A DNA stretch of 64,000 nucleotides from G958295645 sp965242735 (GTDB lineage: Bacteria > Gemmatimonadota > Gemmatimonadetes > Longimicrobiales > Gaopeijiaceae). The position numbers and the translations under genes were made by a program. Within the stretch, counting starts at the first letter, position 1. Each line of letters starts with the position of its first letter. This document shows positions 1-8,677 of this stretch, piece after piece. Location of the stretch: contig OZ251497.1 in NCBI GenBank assembly GCA_965242735.1, positions 2,542,001 to 2,606,000 of the forward strand, given 5' to 3'. Below the pieces are notes generated by a model, which did not search any database, was not told the DNA's origin, and worked only from the letters and a program-made list of their open reading frames with translations.

Positions 1-182
1 AGGGCCACGACGGCACCGCTGTCCATGCCGGGATCGGCCGCGGATTCTTCCGGCGGGCCTTCCGTCGGCACGGCGTTCTGGGAAAGCCAGTAGAAGAATC
101 CCCCCACCGCCAGAACCGTGCCAATCATCAACAGCACACTGACGTTTCCACCACCCGCACGAGACTTGAACAGCGTCGCCAT
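1..182 (-). CDS. Membrane-anchored protein of unknown function, cut by the left window edge
   Basis: Only the first 60 or so codons are visible; the gene runs off the left edge. It starts at an ATG at 182 with a strong purine-rich ribosome binding site just upstream (GGAGGAGGAG on the minus strand). The N-terminus is short and basic and is followed by one hydrophobic helix (about residues 14-32, VSVLLMIGTVLAVGGFFYWL). A Pro/Glu/Ala/Asp-rich stretch follows, as in a periplasmic linker. It lies 74 bases downstream of rplQ and could be the last gene of the ribosomal operon. I do not recognise the family, since the domain that would define it is outside the window. Confidence 0.6.
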   Translation of the reverse strand, partial: MATLFKSRAGGGNVSVLLMIGTVLAVGGFFYWLSQNAVPTEGPPEESAADPGMDSGAVVA

Positions 183-256
183 CTCTCCTCCTCCTCTCTC
201 ACGTTTGCTCCGCCTTGCGGACGCGGCCCGGAAACCGCGCCGGCGCTTCAAGGCTC

Positions 257-607
257 TCATACCAGTTCGATGCGCGCCATTTCGGCGGCGTCGCCCTTGC
301 GGTTGCCGAGCTTCAGGATCCGCACGTAGCCGCCCGGCCGCTCGGCGTACCGCGGTCCAATTTCGTCGAACAGCTTTCCCAGCACGGCGCGGTCGGATAT
401 GCGGCGCGCCGCCAGTCTCCGAGCGTGAAGGTCGCCTCGCTTCGCCATCGTGACCAGCCGTTCGGCGTACGGCCTCAGCTCCTTGGCCCTCGCGGTGGTC
501 GTGGTGATCCGTTCGTGCAGGAACAGCGATGCCGCCATGTTCCTCAAGAGGGCCTTGCGGTGGCTCGGAGAGCGCGAGAGCCCCCTTCCCTTCTTTCTGT
601 GACGCAT
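257..607 (-). CDS. rplQ: 50S ribosomal protein L17
   Basis: Large-subunit protein near the peptide exit tunnel. The 116-residue product opens with the family signature MRHRKKGRGLSRSPSHRKAL and continues with the helical segment NMAASLFLHERITTT and the TTARAKELRPYAERL motif. The length is normal for the short bacterial form. It is the usual last gene of the alpha operon, 23 bases after rpoA, and has an ATG start. Confidence 0.97.
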   Translation of the reverse strand: MRHRKKGRGLSRSPSHRKALLRNMAASLFLHERITTTTARAKELRPYAERLVTMAKRGDLHARRLAARRISDRAVLGKLFDEIGPRYAERPGGYVRILKLGNRKGDAAEMARIELV

Positions 608-630
608 GGCGATTCCTCCTCCGGCCTTGC

Positions 631-1617
631 CTAGTCGTCCGCCGACGGCGGAATGTTCATGCCCAGCCGCAAGCCCATCCCGGCCAGCACGTCGACGATC
701 TCGTCCACCGACTTCTCGCCGAGCCCCTCGACGTCCAGCACCTCTTCGCGGCTGCGCGCGACCAACTCGCGCAACGTGGAGATCGACACGTTCAGCAACA
801 AGTTGCGCCAGCGCACCTTGAGTTCGGCCACGTCGCTGATCGGACGGTCGATCACCTCCGCGATGTGCGCGGGAACCATGGCCGGCACAGCCGGCGCCGG
901 CGGCAAGCCTTCTTCGAATCTCAGCATGAAGCCCAGGTAGTGCTGAACGAGAGCCGCCGCCGAGAAAATCGCCTCCCTTGGATCCAGAGCGCCGTTGGTC
1001 TCGACCCGCACGGTGAGCTTGTCGTAGTCCGTGCGCTGGCCCACGCGCGTGTCCTGGACCGTGAAGTTGGCCCGCAGCACCGGATTGTAGATCGCGTCGA
1101 TGCGGATCAAGCCCACCGGGTCGTCGTCGCTGGTGGCCATCTGGTCTGCCAGTTCGAAGCCGCGCCCTTTCCTGACGTAGAGCTCGATTTCGAGTTCGTG
1201 GTCGTCCTGCAAGGTGAGGATGTGCTGCTCGGGGTCATGGATGGTCACCGAGGGCGGCGCCTGGATGGCGCCCGCCGTGACTTGCCCGGCCTTTCGCGCG
1301 TCGATCCTCAGCACGGCGTCCTCGACGCCCTCGTCGAGAGTCAGGACGAGCGCCTTGAGGTTGTGGACGACTTGATGCACGTCCTCGACGACCGACTGGA
1401 TCGTCGCGTGTTCGTGAAGCACGCCGTTGCTGCGAAGTCCCCACACCGCCGAGCCGCGCAACGACGAGAGCAGCACCCTGCGCATCGCATTGCCCAGCGT
1501 GTGACCGAAGCCCCGTTCCAGCGGCTCCATAACGAATTCCGCCGACTTGCCGTCCTCCGAGGTTCCAGCCACCTCGATGCGGTCCGGCTCGACGAGCCCC
1601 GCCTTGTCAATCTCCAA
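631..1617 (-). CDS. rpoA: RNA polymerase alpha subunit
   Basis: Assembly platform of RNA polymerase and DNA-contacting subunit. The N-terminal dimerisation domain includes GFGHTLGNAMRRVLLSSLRG (residues 36-55) and runs to about 235. A short linker leads to the C-terminal domain (about 250-320), which keeps the UP-element-contacting Arg and Asn (R269, N272) and the GEKS helix-hairpin-helix (300-303). The start is TTG at 1617, preceded seven bases upstream by GGAGAGG; an in-frame stop lies shortly upstream, so no ATG is possible. The 93-base gap to rpsD holds a small hairpin (TGTCCG/CGGACA, 1682-1697) of unknown role. Confidence 0.97.
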   Translation of the reverse strand: MEIDKAGLVEPDRIEVAGTSEDGKSAEFVMEPLERGFGHTLGNAMRRVLLSSLRGSAVWGLRSNGVLHEHATIQSVVEDVHQVVHNLKALVLTLDEGVEDAVLRIDARKAGQVTAGAIQAPPSVTIHDPEQHILTLQDDHELEIELYVRKGRGFELADQMATSDDDPVGLIRIDAIYNPVLRANFTVQDTRVGQRTDYDKLTVRVETNGALDPREAIFSAAALVQHYLGFMLRFEEGLPPAPAVPAMVPAHIAEVIDRPISDVAELKVRWRNLLLNVSISTLRELVARSREEVLDVEGLGEKSVDEIVDVLAGMGLRLGMNIPPSADD

Positions 1618-1710
1618 GAATGCCTCTCCGCTTCATATTCGGTGAACCAGTGACGCAGGGCTCGAAAACCCCGACGGGAAGTGTCCGGGCTCGGACATTT
1701 CGCAGGATCG

Positions 1711-2346
1711 TCACTTGGAATAGAGTTCGACGATGAGCTGTTCCTGAGCGGGCAAGGGAATCTCGCCCCGCTCGGGTTCCCGCACGACCCGGCCCACGCG
1801 GTTCTTCTCGTCGAGGGCCAGCCATTCCATCAGGCGCGGCCGGGTGCGCGCGCCCAGGCTCGCCGCCACCAAGTCCAGCTCGCGCGACCCTTCGCGCAAG
1901 GCAACCTCGTCGCCCCCGCCGACGCGATAGCTCGGGATGTCGACCAGCGCGCCGTTGACCTGAACATGGCGGTGCCTGACCAGCTGCCTAGCCTGGCGCC
2001 TGCTGGATGCCAGTCCCAAGCGGAAGATCACGTTGTCCAGCCGCGTCTCCAACGCCAGCACCAAGTTCTCTCCGGTCACGCCCGGCCTCGCGGCCGCGTG
2101 CTCGAACAGGTTGCGAAACTGCCTCTCGTGAAGTCCGTAGATGCGCTTGACCTTCTGCTTCTCGCGCAACTGGACGGCGTAGGCCGACTGCTTGCGGCGG
2201 CGAACGGAGGCGGGGCCGTGCTGGCCCGGCGGGTACTGGCGCCTTTCGACCGGGCATTTCTCCGTGTAGCACTTGGCGCCCTTGAGAAACAACTTCTGTC
2301 CCTCGCGGCGGCAACGCTTGCACGCGGGTCCCGTGTATCGCGACAT
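1711..2346 (-). CDS. rpsD: 30S ribosomal protein S4
   Basis: Primary 16S rRNA binder that nucleates 30S assembly; in many bacteria it also represses its own operon. The 211-residue product is the zinc-binding form: the N-terminus carries Cys at 9, 12, 26 and 31. The S4 RNA-binding domain follows (LETRLDNVIFRLGLASSRRQ), then the conserved QVNGALVDIPSYRV. It starts at ATG 2346, 18 bases after rpsK, and sits in the standard alpha-operon order rpsM-rpsK-rpsD-rpoA-rplQ. Confidence 0.97.
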   Translation of the reverse strand: MSRYTGPACKRCRREGQKLFLKGAKCYTEKCPVERRQYPPGQHGPASVRRRKQSAYAVQLREKQKVKRIYGLHERQFRNLFEHAAARPGVTGENLVLALETRLDNVIFRLGLASSRRQARQLVRHRHVQVNGALVDIPSYRVGGGDEVALREGSRELDLVAASLGARTRPRLMEWLALDEKNRVGRVVREPERGEIPLPAQEQLIVELYSK

Positions 2347-2364
2347 GGCTCGGCTGGTCCTCCG

Positions 2365-2757
2365 TCAGACGCGGCGTTTCTTGGGGGGGCGGCAACCGTT
2401 GTGCGGCAAAGGCGTCACGTCGTGGATCGACTTGACCTCCAGCCCCGCCGCCGCGATGGCCTGGATGGCCGACTCGCGGCCCGACCCCGGCCCCCGAACG
2501 CGCACGACGACGGTCCGCACGCCCAGGGCCACCGCGTCCCGGCCCGCCTTCTCGGCGGCCATCGTCGCGGCGAACGGCGTCGACTTCTTGGATCCCTTGA
2601 AGCCCGCCGTGCCCGCCGACGCCCACACCAGCACGTTGCCGGCCTTGTCGGAAATCGTGATCAGCGTGTTGTTGAACGTCGCCTTGATGTGGGCGACGCC
2701 CTCGGACTCCACGACTTTCTTGGACTTCTTGGATCGTGTCGATCTGGGCTTGGCCAA
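2365..2757 (-). CDS. rpsK: 30S ribosomal protein S11
   Basis: Platform protein contacting mRNA near the E site. The product is 130 residues and contains the conserved ATFNNTLITISDKAGNVLVW, SAGTAGFKGSKKSTPFAA and C-terminal DVTPLPHNGCRPPKKRRV segments. The start is TTG at 2757 because no ATG or GTG fits upstream; an AAGGA lies about 12 bases before it. Normal length. Confidence 0.96.
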   Translation of the reverse strand: MAKPRSTRSKKSKKVVESEGVAHIKATFNNTLITISDKAGNVLVWASAGTAGFKGSKKSTPFAATMAAEKAGRDAVALGVRTVVVRVRGPGSGRESAIQAIAAAGLEVKSIHDVTPLPHNGCRPPKKRRV

Positions 2758-2827
2758 ACTGGTCGGTCCTTGCGGGGCTCTCCCCGCCTTGCGTTCGCAA
2801 CGCTCGCGGGCAAGCCCGCGACAGGGT

Positions 2828-3208
2828 CTACTTCTTCGGCGCCTTCTTCTTGCCGGCGATGGCGCGGCGGGGCCCCTTCTTGGTGCGCGCGTTCGTGTGC
2901 GTCCGCTGGCCGCGCACGGGCAAGCCGCGCCGGTGCCGCAAGCCTCGGTAGCACCCGATGTCCATGAGCCGCTTGATGTTCATGGACACTTCCGTGCGCA
3001 ACGCGCCCTCCACCTTGTGGTGCTGCTCGATCTCCCGGCGAAGCAGGCTGGCGTCCTCGTCGCTGAGGTCGTGCGTGCGCTCGTTGGGATCGATCCCCGT
3101 GGCCTCCAGAATGCGCCGGGCCCTCGTCCTGCCGACGCCGTACACGTACGTGAGGGCGACTTCGATTCGCTTGCCCCTCGGGAGGTCCACTCCGGCTATC
3201 CGCGCCAT
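2828..3208 (-). CDS. rpsM: 30S ribosomal protein S13
   Basis: Head protein contacting the P-site tRNA and the 50S subunit. The 126-residue product has the N-terminal MARIAGVDLPRGKRIEVALT, the helix-two-turn-helix region and the RGLRHRRGLPVRGQRTHTNA signature near the C-terminus, ending in a Lys-rich tail. It follows rpmJ by 16 bases, as in the common rpmJ-rpsM order. Confidence 0.97.
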   Translation of the reverse strand: MARIAGVDLPRGKRIEVALTYVYGVGRTRARRILEATGIDPNERTHDLSDEDASLLRREIEQHHKVEGALRTEVSMNIKRLMDIGCYRGLRHRRGLPVRGQRTHTNARTKKGPRRAIAGKKKAPKK

Positions 3209-3224
3209 CTCGACTCGTCCTCCG

Positions 3225-3341
3225 TCAGCCCTGCCGCTGCTTGTGGCGAGGGTTTCGGCTGCAGATGACGCGCACGACGCCCTTGCGGCGCACCACGCGA
3301 CAGTACTCGCACATGGGCTTCACGCTGGTTCGCACCTTCAT
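3225..3341 (-). CDS. rpmJ: 50S ribosomal protein L36
   Basis: Small zinc-ribbon protein of the large subunit, 38 residues, starting MKVRTSVKPMCEYCRVVRR and ending in HKQRQG. The zinc ligands C11, C14, C27 and H33 are all present, so this is the C+ form. A purine-rich GAGAGAGGAGGCG site precedes the ATG at 3341. In most bacteria infA lies between map and rpmJ; here only 40 bases separate them, so infA is absent from this position. Confidence 0.95.
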   Translation of the reverse strand: MKVRTSVKPMCEYCRVVRRKGVVRVICSRNPRHKQRQG

Positions 3342-3381
3342 CCGGGGCTCGCCTCCTCTCTCTCGTTCGACGGACAGCCAC

Positions 3382-4353
3382 TCAAGTTAGCCATCCAAGC
3401 GCGTTTGCGGTAGGCCGGGCCGGAACGGTCCGGGCCGACGCGCTCGCCCGGGCGCCCGAGCCGCCCGCGCGGTTCCCGAGCACGGTCGGCGCATTCTCGG
3501 CGTGCCGGCCCTCGTGGACGAACCCGGCCGGGGCCGCCGAGACCGCGTCCGGACTCGCCAGGGCCGCGCGCGGCCGCGCCGCCGAGCTCCAGATGGCGCC
3601 GCCGGTCAGGATTCGAGGCCCGCCGGACGTCACCGCCACCGTGTGCTCGAAGTGCGCCGACAACGATCCGTCGGCCGTGGCCGTCGTCCAGCCGTCCTCG
3701 AGCGTGCGAATGCGCCCGCTTCCCAGCGCCACCATCGGCTCGATCGCCAACGTCGCGCCGGCGCGCAGGAGCGGGCCGCGGCCCGGGCGGCCCTGGTTCG
3801 GAACCTGCGGCTCCTCGTGCACTTCCCGGCCGATGCCGTGGCCCACCAAGTCGCGGGCGATTTCCATCCCCTTGCCGGCCACGACCGCTTCCACGGCCGC
3901 TCCGACGTCGCCGGTTCGGGCACCGGCGCGGGCCGCCGCCACGGCCGCGTCCAGGGCCGCGCGCGTCACTTCGAGCAGGCGGGCAGCCTCGTCGCTGACC
4001 GCGCCGACGGGGTACGTGAACGCCGAATCCGCGCACCATCCGTCGCGGCGCACGCCCACGTCGATCGTCACGAGGTCGCCGTCGCGAAGCTGTCGCGGCC
4101 CGGGGATGCCGTGCACGATTTCGCTGTTGACGCTGATGCACGCGCTGCCGGGGAAGCCGTAGAGCCCCTTGAAGGCCGGCACGGCGCCTTCGTGAGCGCG
4201 CACGAAGTCGTCCACGAACCGGTCGAGATCCGCCGTGGCGACGCCCGGCACGATCGCTTCCTCGATCTCGGAGAACAGCGTCCCGATGACGGCGCCGGCG
4301 CGCCCCATGGCGGCGACGTCCTCCGAGGACTTGGTCGTGAACTCGGTCGCCAT
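3382..4353 (-). CDS. map: Methionine aminopeptidase, type I, with C-terminal extension
   Basis: Removes the initiator methionine from new proteins. The catalytic pita-bread fold spans about residues 1-252 with the expected metal ligands D98, D109, H172, E205 and E236, and H81 in the active site. The remaining 70 or so residues, after ILTGG, are Ala/Arg/Pro-rich and resemble nothing in the family, which normally ends near residue 250. The ATG at 4353 lies 6 bases after adk. The extra tail occupies the space where infA is usually found; no frame in it reads as IF-1. Confidence 0.94.
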   Translation of the reverse strand: MATEFTTKSSEDVAAMGRAGAVIGTLFSEIEEAIVPGVATADLDRFVDDFVRAHEGAVPAFKGLYGFPGSACISVNSEIVHGIPGPRQLRDGDLVTIDVGVRRDGWCADSAFTYPVGAVSDEAARLLEVTRAALDAAVAAARAGARTGDVGAAVEAVVAGKGMEIARDLVGHGIGREVHEEPQVPNQGRPGRGPLLRAGATLAIEPMVALGSGRIRTLEDGWTTATADGSLSAHFEHTVAVTSGGPRILTGGAIWSSAARPRAALASPDAVSAAPAGFVHEGRHAENAPTVLGNRAGGSGARASASARTVPARPTANALGWLT

Positions 4354-4359
4354 CGGTGC

Positions 4360-5028
4360 TCAGACGCCCACGGCTTCCCGCAGGGCGCGCCGCACCTCTT
4401 CCATGCCGCCCTGCCCGTCCACGCGCGCCAGCAGTCCGCGCCGGTCGTAGTGGTCGACCAGCGGCGCCGTCGCCTCGCGGTAGACCGCCAACCGCTTCCG
4501 CACGGCCTCGGGGCGGTCGTCGGGGCGGTGCTCGAGGGGCTCGCCCGTGTCGTCGCAGACGCCTTCGCGGCGCGGCGGATCGAAGTGCACGTTGTACACG
4601 CGCCCGCCGGGCGACAGGCGGCGACCCGATATCCGCTGGACCAGCACGGCCTCCGGCGCGTCCAAGAACACGGCCCGGCCTACCCGGCGCCCTGCGGACT
4701 CGAGCGCCTCGTCAAGGGCGGCCGCCTGCACGCTCGTCCGCGGAAAGCCGTCCAGGATCAGTCCTTGGCTGGGCGGCATGGCGGCCATGCGCTCGCCCAC
4801 AAGCTCGACCATCAGGTCGTCGGGAACCAAGCGACCCGCGTCCATGTGCTCCTGCGCCGCCCGCCCCAGCGCCGTTCCGGCCGCTCGCGCGGCGCGCAAG
4901 AGGTCGCCCGTGGAGACGTGCGCCCAGCCGAGCTCCTTGCTCAGGCGCGCGCCCTGCGTGCCCTTGCCCACGCCGGGCAGGCCCAGAAACACGACGACCG
5001 GGCCGGGTCCGTTGCTGTGCGGCTCCAC
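4360..5028 (-). CDS. adk: Adenylate kinase
   Basis: Interconverts ATP, ADP and AMP in the cytoplasm. The P-loop GLPGVGKGTQ lies at residues 16-25. STGDLLR contributes to the AMP site, LDGFPRT is present, and the LID region (about 137-172) lacks the four zinc-binding cysteines of the Gram-positive type. The 222-residue length is normal. The start is GTG at 5028, with GGGAGG five bases upstream that overlaps the end of secY. The order secY-adk-map is standard. Confidence 0.96.
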   Translation of the reverse strand: MEPHSNGPGPVVVFLGLPGVGKGTQGARLSKELGWAHVSTGDLLRAARAAGTALGRAAQEHMDAGRLVPDDLMVELVGERMAAMPPSQGLILDGFPRTSVQAAALDEALESAGRRVGRAVFLDAPEAVLVQRISGRRLSPGGRVYNVHFDPPRREGVCDDTGEPLEHRPDDRPEAVRKRLAVYREATAPLVDHYDRRGLLARVDGQGGMEEVRRALREAVGV

Positions 5029-5038
5029 GGCGGCCTCC

Positions 5039-6352
5039 CTACATGTAGCGCTGGCGGCCGCGCATCTTGACCCGGCCCTTCTTCATGAAGCCGTCGTAGT
5101 GGCGAAGCAGGAGGTGCTGCTGAGCCTGCTGGACGGTGTCGAGCCCGACGCCCACGACGATCAGAAGGCTGGTGCCGCCGAAAAAGAACGTCGGGACGTT
5201 GAACACGTCCAGAATCCAGTACGGCAGCAGAGCGATCAGGGCCAAGTAGAGGGAGCCCGGCAACGTGACCCGCGTCAGCACGCGGTCGATGTACTCGGCC
5301 GTGCGCGATCCGGGCTTCACGCCGGGAATGAACGCTCCCTGCTTCTTCAGATTCTCGGCCAAGTCCGCCGGGTTGAAGATGATGGCCGTGTAGAAGTAGG
5401 TGAAGAAGAGGATGAGCAGGCCGTAGGCCAAGTAGTAGGCCCAGTTGCCCGGCTGAAAGACGTCGGCCACGTCCTGGAAGACCGCGATGGAGCTGAAGGC
5501 GGCGATCGTGCCCGGAACGACGATGAAGGACTGCGCGAAGATGATCGGCATCACCCCGGCGGAGTTCACGCGCAACGGAATGAAGCTCTTCTGCCCCTCC
5601 TGGATGCGCCCTCGTCCGACGACCTTGCGCGGAATCTGAATGGGAATCTTGCGCGCGGCCATCGTCATGGCCACCACGCCGGCCGTGATCCCCACGACGA
5701 TGGCCAGCAGGGCCACGACTTCCACCAAGCCGACCTCTTCCAGCCGCACGGACTCCCACACGTTGGCCACGGCCTGCGGGAAGCCCTGGATGATGGAGAA
5801 GAAGATCAGCAGCGACATTCCGTTGCCGATCCCACGTTCCGTGATCTGCTCGCCCAGCCACATCACGAAGATCCCTCCGACCGTGAGCACGATGACGGTG
5901 GTGAGCATGAAGCCCGCGCCCGGCTCCCGCACGGCGCCCGCCATGCCCTGCAGGAACGACGCGTAGGCGTAGGACTGGACGACGCAGAGCAGCACCGTGG
6001 TGTAGCGCGTCCATTGCGTCAGCTTCTTGCGTCCTTCCTCGCCCTCCTTCTGCAGCTTCTCGACCTTGGGCACGACGGCCGCGAGCAACTGGAACATGAT
6101 GCTCGCGGAGATGTACGGCATGATGCCCAGGGCGAAGATCGTGGCGCGGCTCAAGCCGCCGCCGACGAACATGTCGAACACGCCCAGGAAGGTCTCGGCG
6201 ACCTGCTGGAACTGGCGTTGCAGGGCGACCACGTCGAGGCCCGGCACCGTGATGTGCGATCCCAGGCGGTACACGAGCATGATGAAGAGCGTGAAGAGGA
6301 TCTTCTTCTTCAGCTCCGGCGCCCGGAACAGGTTCGGAATGGGATTGGCCAT
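5039..6352 (-). CDS. secY: Protein translocase subunit SecY
   Basis: Channel subunit of the Sec translocon in the inner membrane. I start the protein at MANPIPNLFRAPELKKKILF (ATG at 6352), giving 437 residues; an in-frame ATG at 6394 would add 14 residues unlike the family. Ten hydrophobic segments can be followed, beginning with ILFTLFIMLVYRLGSHI. The plug region, FGGTSLLIVVGVGLDT and the short Arg-rich C-terminus are typical. It follows rplO, as in the spc operon. Confidence 0.96.
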   Translation of the reverse strand: MANPIPNLFRAPELKKKILFTLFIMLVYRLGSHITVPGLDVVALQRQFQQVAETFLGVFDMFVGGGLSRATIFALGIMPYISASIMFQLLAAVVPKVEKLQKEGEEGRKKLTQWTRYTTVLLCVVQSYAYASFLQGMAGAVREPGAGFMLTTVIVLTVGGIFVMWLGEQITERGIGNGMSLLIFFSIIQGFPQAVANVWESVRLEEVGLVEVVALLAIVVGITAGVVAMTMAARKIPIQIPRKVVGRGRIQEGQKSFIPLRVNSAGVMPIIFAQSFIVVPGTIAAFSSIAVFQDVADVFQPGNWAYYLAYGLLILFFTYFYTAIIFNPADLAENLKKQGAFIPGVKPGSRTAEYIDRVLTRVTLPGSLYLALIALLPYWILDVFNVPTFFFGGTSLLIVVGVGLDTVQQAQQHLLLRHYDGFMKKGRVKMRGRQRYM

Positions 6353-6464
6353 CAGCCGGCTTCTCTGGCGCCCAAACGCGGGCGGCGCGGGCAACAGGCC
6401 TCAGGGAGCGTCCGCGCGACCGGCCGCGGGCCACGGCCCGGAGACGCGTCCAGAAGAAGCCGCT

Positions 6465-6980
6465 TCATGCCGGGCCGCCTTCCGCCGGCTCCGCGGACTC
6501 CACGGGCTCCAGAGACTCCGCGGGCTCCGGTTCGGCCCTGGCGCCGACGATCTCCACCGAGCCGCCGGCCTCTTCGATCTTTCGGCGGGCGCTCGCGCTG
6601 GCCCAGTGCACGCGGCAACGCGCGCCGGGGGGAGCGTCGCCCGCGCCCAGGAGCTTGACCGGCCTTCGCAGAGAGCGGACGAGCCCCGCCGCTCGGAGCG
6701 ACTCGGGGGTGACGTCGCCTTCAACCTTGCCCAGGTCGCCGACGCGGACGACCTGGTACTCGATCCGGTTGCGGTTCTTGAAGCCGCGCTTGGGGATGCG
6801 CCGCTGCAAGGGCATCTGTCCGCCCTCGAACCACGCGGGCACGCCGCCGCCCGAGCGCGAATTCTGTCCCTTCTCGCCTCGGCCCGACGTCTTGCCCTTG
6901 CCGGACCCCGGACCTCGGCCCACGCGCTTGCGCTCGCGATGCGAGCCCTCCGGGCGGCCCAGATTGTGCAATTCGATCAT
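6465..6980 (-). CDS. rplO: 50S ribosomal protein L15
   Basis: Late-assembly 23S rRNA-binding protein. The Gly/Arg-rich N-terminus (GRGPGSGKGKTSGRGEKGQ) and the GFEGGQMPLQRRIPKRGF-like block, here with WFEGGQMP, identify it. At 171 residues it is somewhat long because of an acidic Pro/Glu/Ser tail of about 25 residues (EPAESLEPVESAEPAEGG). The ATG overlaps the rpmD stop codon (ATGA). Confidence 0.96.
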   Translation of the reverse strand: MIELHNLGRPEGSHRERKRVGRGPGSGKGKTSGRGEKGQNSRSGGGVPAWFEGGQMPLQRRIPKRGFKNRNRIEYQVVRVGDLGKVEGDVTPESLRAAGLVRSLRRPVKLLGAGDAPPGARCRVHWASASARRKIEEAGGSVEIVGARAEPEPAESLEPVESAEPAEGGPA

Positions 6981-7168
6981 TTTCCCTCGACCTCCGTCAC
7001 TTCGACCAAGTAGTCCACCTTGGCGATCATGCCGCGGACGGCGGGCGTGTCGTCCTGGATCACGGACCTCTGGTGGCCCTTGACGCCCAGCGCCTCCAGC
7101 ACGCGCCGCTGCGCCTTCTGGCGGCCGACCGCGCTTCGCACCTGCGTGATGCGCAGCCGCTTAGCCAT
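6977..7168 (-). CDS. rpmD: 50S ribosomal protein L30
   Basis: Small 5S/23S-associated protein of the large subunit, 63 residues. It starts MAKRLRITQVRSAVGRQKAQ and keeps the LGLxK-type turn as LGVKGHQRS, followed by VRGMIAKVDYLVEV. It overlaps rpsE by eight bases at its start and rplO by four at its end, indicating translational coupling in the spc operon. Confidence 0.95.
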   Translation of the reverse strand: MAKRLRITQVRSAVGRQKAQRRVLEALGVKGHQRSVIQDDTPAVRGMIAKVDYLVEVTEVEGK

Positions 7169-7682
7169 GGCCGCCGAGACCCAGAGCTTCCAGGGTGATT
7201 CCCCGCTCGGCGGCGACCTCGTACGCGGTGACCAAGTTCTCCAAGCCGTCGAACGTCGCGCGCGCCACGTTGACCGGGTTGTTGGTCCCCAGGCTCTTGG
7301 TCAGCACGTCGGTCACGCCGGCGGCTTCCAGCACCGCCCGCACCGGGCCGCCCGCGATGACCCCCGTGCCGGGCGCGGCCGGGCGCAACAGCACGCGGCC
7401 CGCGCCGCACCGCCCGACGATTTCGTGCGGAATGGTCCCGTTGACCACCGGCACCTCCACCATGTTGCGGCGCGCCTGCTCGAACGCCTTGCGGATCGCC
7501 TCGGCCACCTCGCTCGCCTTCGCCTGGGCAATGCCCACGCGGCCCGCCTGGTCGCCCGCCGCCACCAAGGCGCTGAACGAGAACCTGCGGCCGCCCTTCA
7601 CCACCTTGGCGACCCGGTTCACGTAAATCACGTTCTCGACCTGCTCCGATCCTTCCCGCGGCGGCTTCTTGTCCCTGGCCAT
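7161..7682 (-). CDS. rpsE: 30S ribosomal protein S5
   Basis: Involved in decoding accuracy at the mRNA entry side. The 173-residue product has the double-stranded-RNA-binding-like N-domain (RVAKVVKGGRRFSFSALVAA) and the S5 C-domain with GTGVIAGGPVRAVLEAAGV and LGTNNPVNVARATFDGL. The start codon shares one base with the rplR stop. Normal length and place. Confidence 0.97.
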   Translation of the reverse strand: MARDKKPPREGSEQVENVIYVNRVAKVVKGGRRFSFSALVAAGDQAGRVGIAQAKASEVAEAIRKAFEQARRNMVEVPVVNGTIPHEIVGRCGAGRVLLRPAAPGTGVIAGGPVRAVLEAAGVTDVLTKSLGTNNPVNVARATFDGLENLVTAYEVAAERGITLEALGLGGHG

Positions 7683-8071
7683 CAGAACGCCAGCCCTCCT
7701 TCGCGCGCGCCTTCGGCAAACGCCTTGACGCGGCCGTGGTACTTGAAGCCGCCCCGGTCGAACACGACGGTCTCGACTCCCTGCGCCTTCGCCTTTTCGG
7801 CCAGCAGTTTCCCAGCCGCCCGGGCCGCCTCGACCTTGGGCCGCGCGCCCTCTGCCGCCTCGAAGCTCCGCAGTTGGGGCGCCAGCGTCGACAATCCAGC
7901 AATCGTGTGCTGCGCGTCGTCGTCGACCACTTGGCCCTCCATGTGGCGCAACGAGCGCGACACGACGAGCCGGGGGCGGCTTCGCGTGCCGTGAATCTTC
8001 TTGCGGATGCGCCGGTGGCGCCTTTGCCGCTGAAGCCTGCGGCTCTTTCTCAGCTTGCTTTGCTTGATCAT
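7682..8071 (-). CDS. rplR: 50S ribosomal protein L18
   Basis: 5S rRNA-binding protein. The 129-residue product has an Arg/Lys-rich N-terminus followed by RPRLVVSRSLRHMEGQVVDD and ends with VVFDRGGFKYHGRVKAFAEG, the C-terminal L18 signature. ATG at 8071. Standard position between rplF and rpsE. Confidence 0.96.
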   Translation of the reverse strand: MIKQSKLRKSRRLQRQRRHRRIRKKIHGTRSRPRLVVSRSLRHMEGQVVDDDAQHTIAGLSTLAPQLRSFEAAEGARPKVEAARAAGKLLAEKAKAQGVETVVFDRGGFKYHGRVKAFAEGAREGGLAF

Positions 8072-8108
8072 TGCCAGTCGATTCCTTGGCCGAAGCGCGG
8101 TCCCGTCG

Positions 8109-8666
8109 TCACGTTCCGGCGGTCTTGCCGGCCTTGCGCCGGACTTGCTCTCCGCGATAGCGCACGCCCTTGCCCTTGTACGGTTCGGGAGGGCGGAGGG
8201 CCCGGATCACCGCGGCGACGTGGCCGACCTGCTGCTTGTCCGGACCGGCGACCACGATCGTGGTCGGATTCGGAGTCTCGAAGGCGATGCCCGGCGGGGC
8301 CGGAAAGTCGATCGGATGAGAAAACCCCAGCCGCAGGTGGAGCTGCGCGCCCTTCGCCTCGGCCCGGTATCCGACGCCGACGATCTCGAGCGTCTTGGAG
8401 AAGCCCTCGGTCACGCCCTGAATCAGATTGGCGACCAACGAGCGCGTCAGGCCGTGCAGGGCCCGGTGCTTCTTCTCGTCCGAAGGCCGCGTGACGACCA
8501 GCACGTCGTTCGGCTTCGCGCCGTCCTTGCGCCACGCCACGGTGATGGGCTGCGCCACTTCCATCTGCAACTCGCCCCGCGGGCCCTTGGCCGCCAGCCG
8601 CCGCCCGTCGAGCTTCACCTCGACGCCGGCCGGCACCCGAATCGGCATCTTGCCAATGCGCGACAT
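8109..8666 (-). CDS. rplF: 50S ribosomal protein L6
   Basis: Binds 23S rRNA near the factor-binding site. The ATG at 8666 gives MSRIGKMPIRVPAGVEVKL and a 185-residue protein with the two L6 repeats; the C-terminal motif PPEPYKGKGVRYRGEQVRRK is complete. The reading frame stays open further upstream, but that part lies over rpsH and does not look like L6. Confidence 0.96.
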   Translation of the reverse strand: MSRIGKMPIRVPAGVEVKLDGRRLAAKGPRGELQMEVAQPITVAWRKDGAKPNDVLVVTRPSDEKKHRALHGLTRSLVANLIQGVTEGFSKTLEIVGVGYRAEAKGAQLHLRLGFSHPIDFPAPPGIAFETPNPTTIVVAGPDKQQVGHVAAVIRALRPPEPYKGKGVRYRGEQVRRKAGKTAGT

Positions 8667-8677
8667 CGGCTCTTCCT

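Noticed and set aside
3382..3600. Possible frameshifted infA inside the Map tail
   Set aside because: No frame shows IF-1 features such as an MAKEDxIE-like start or the OB-fold core.
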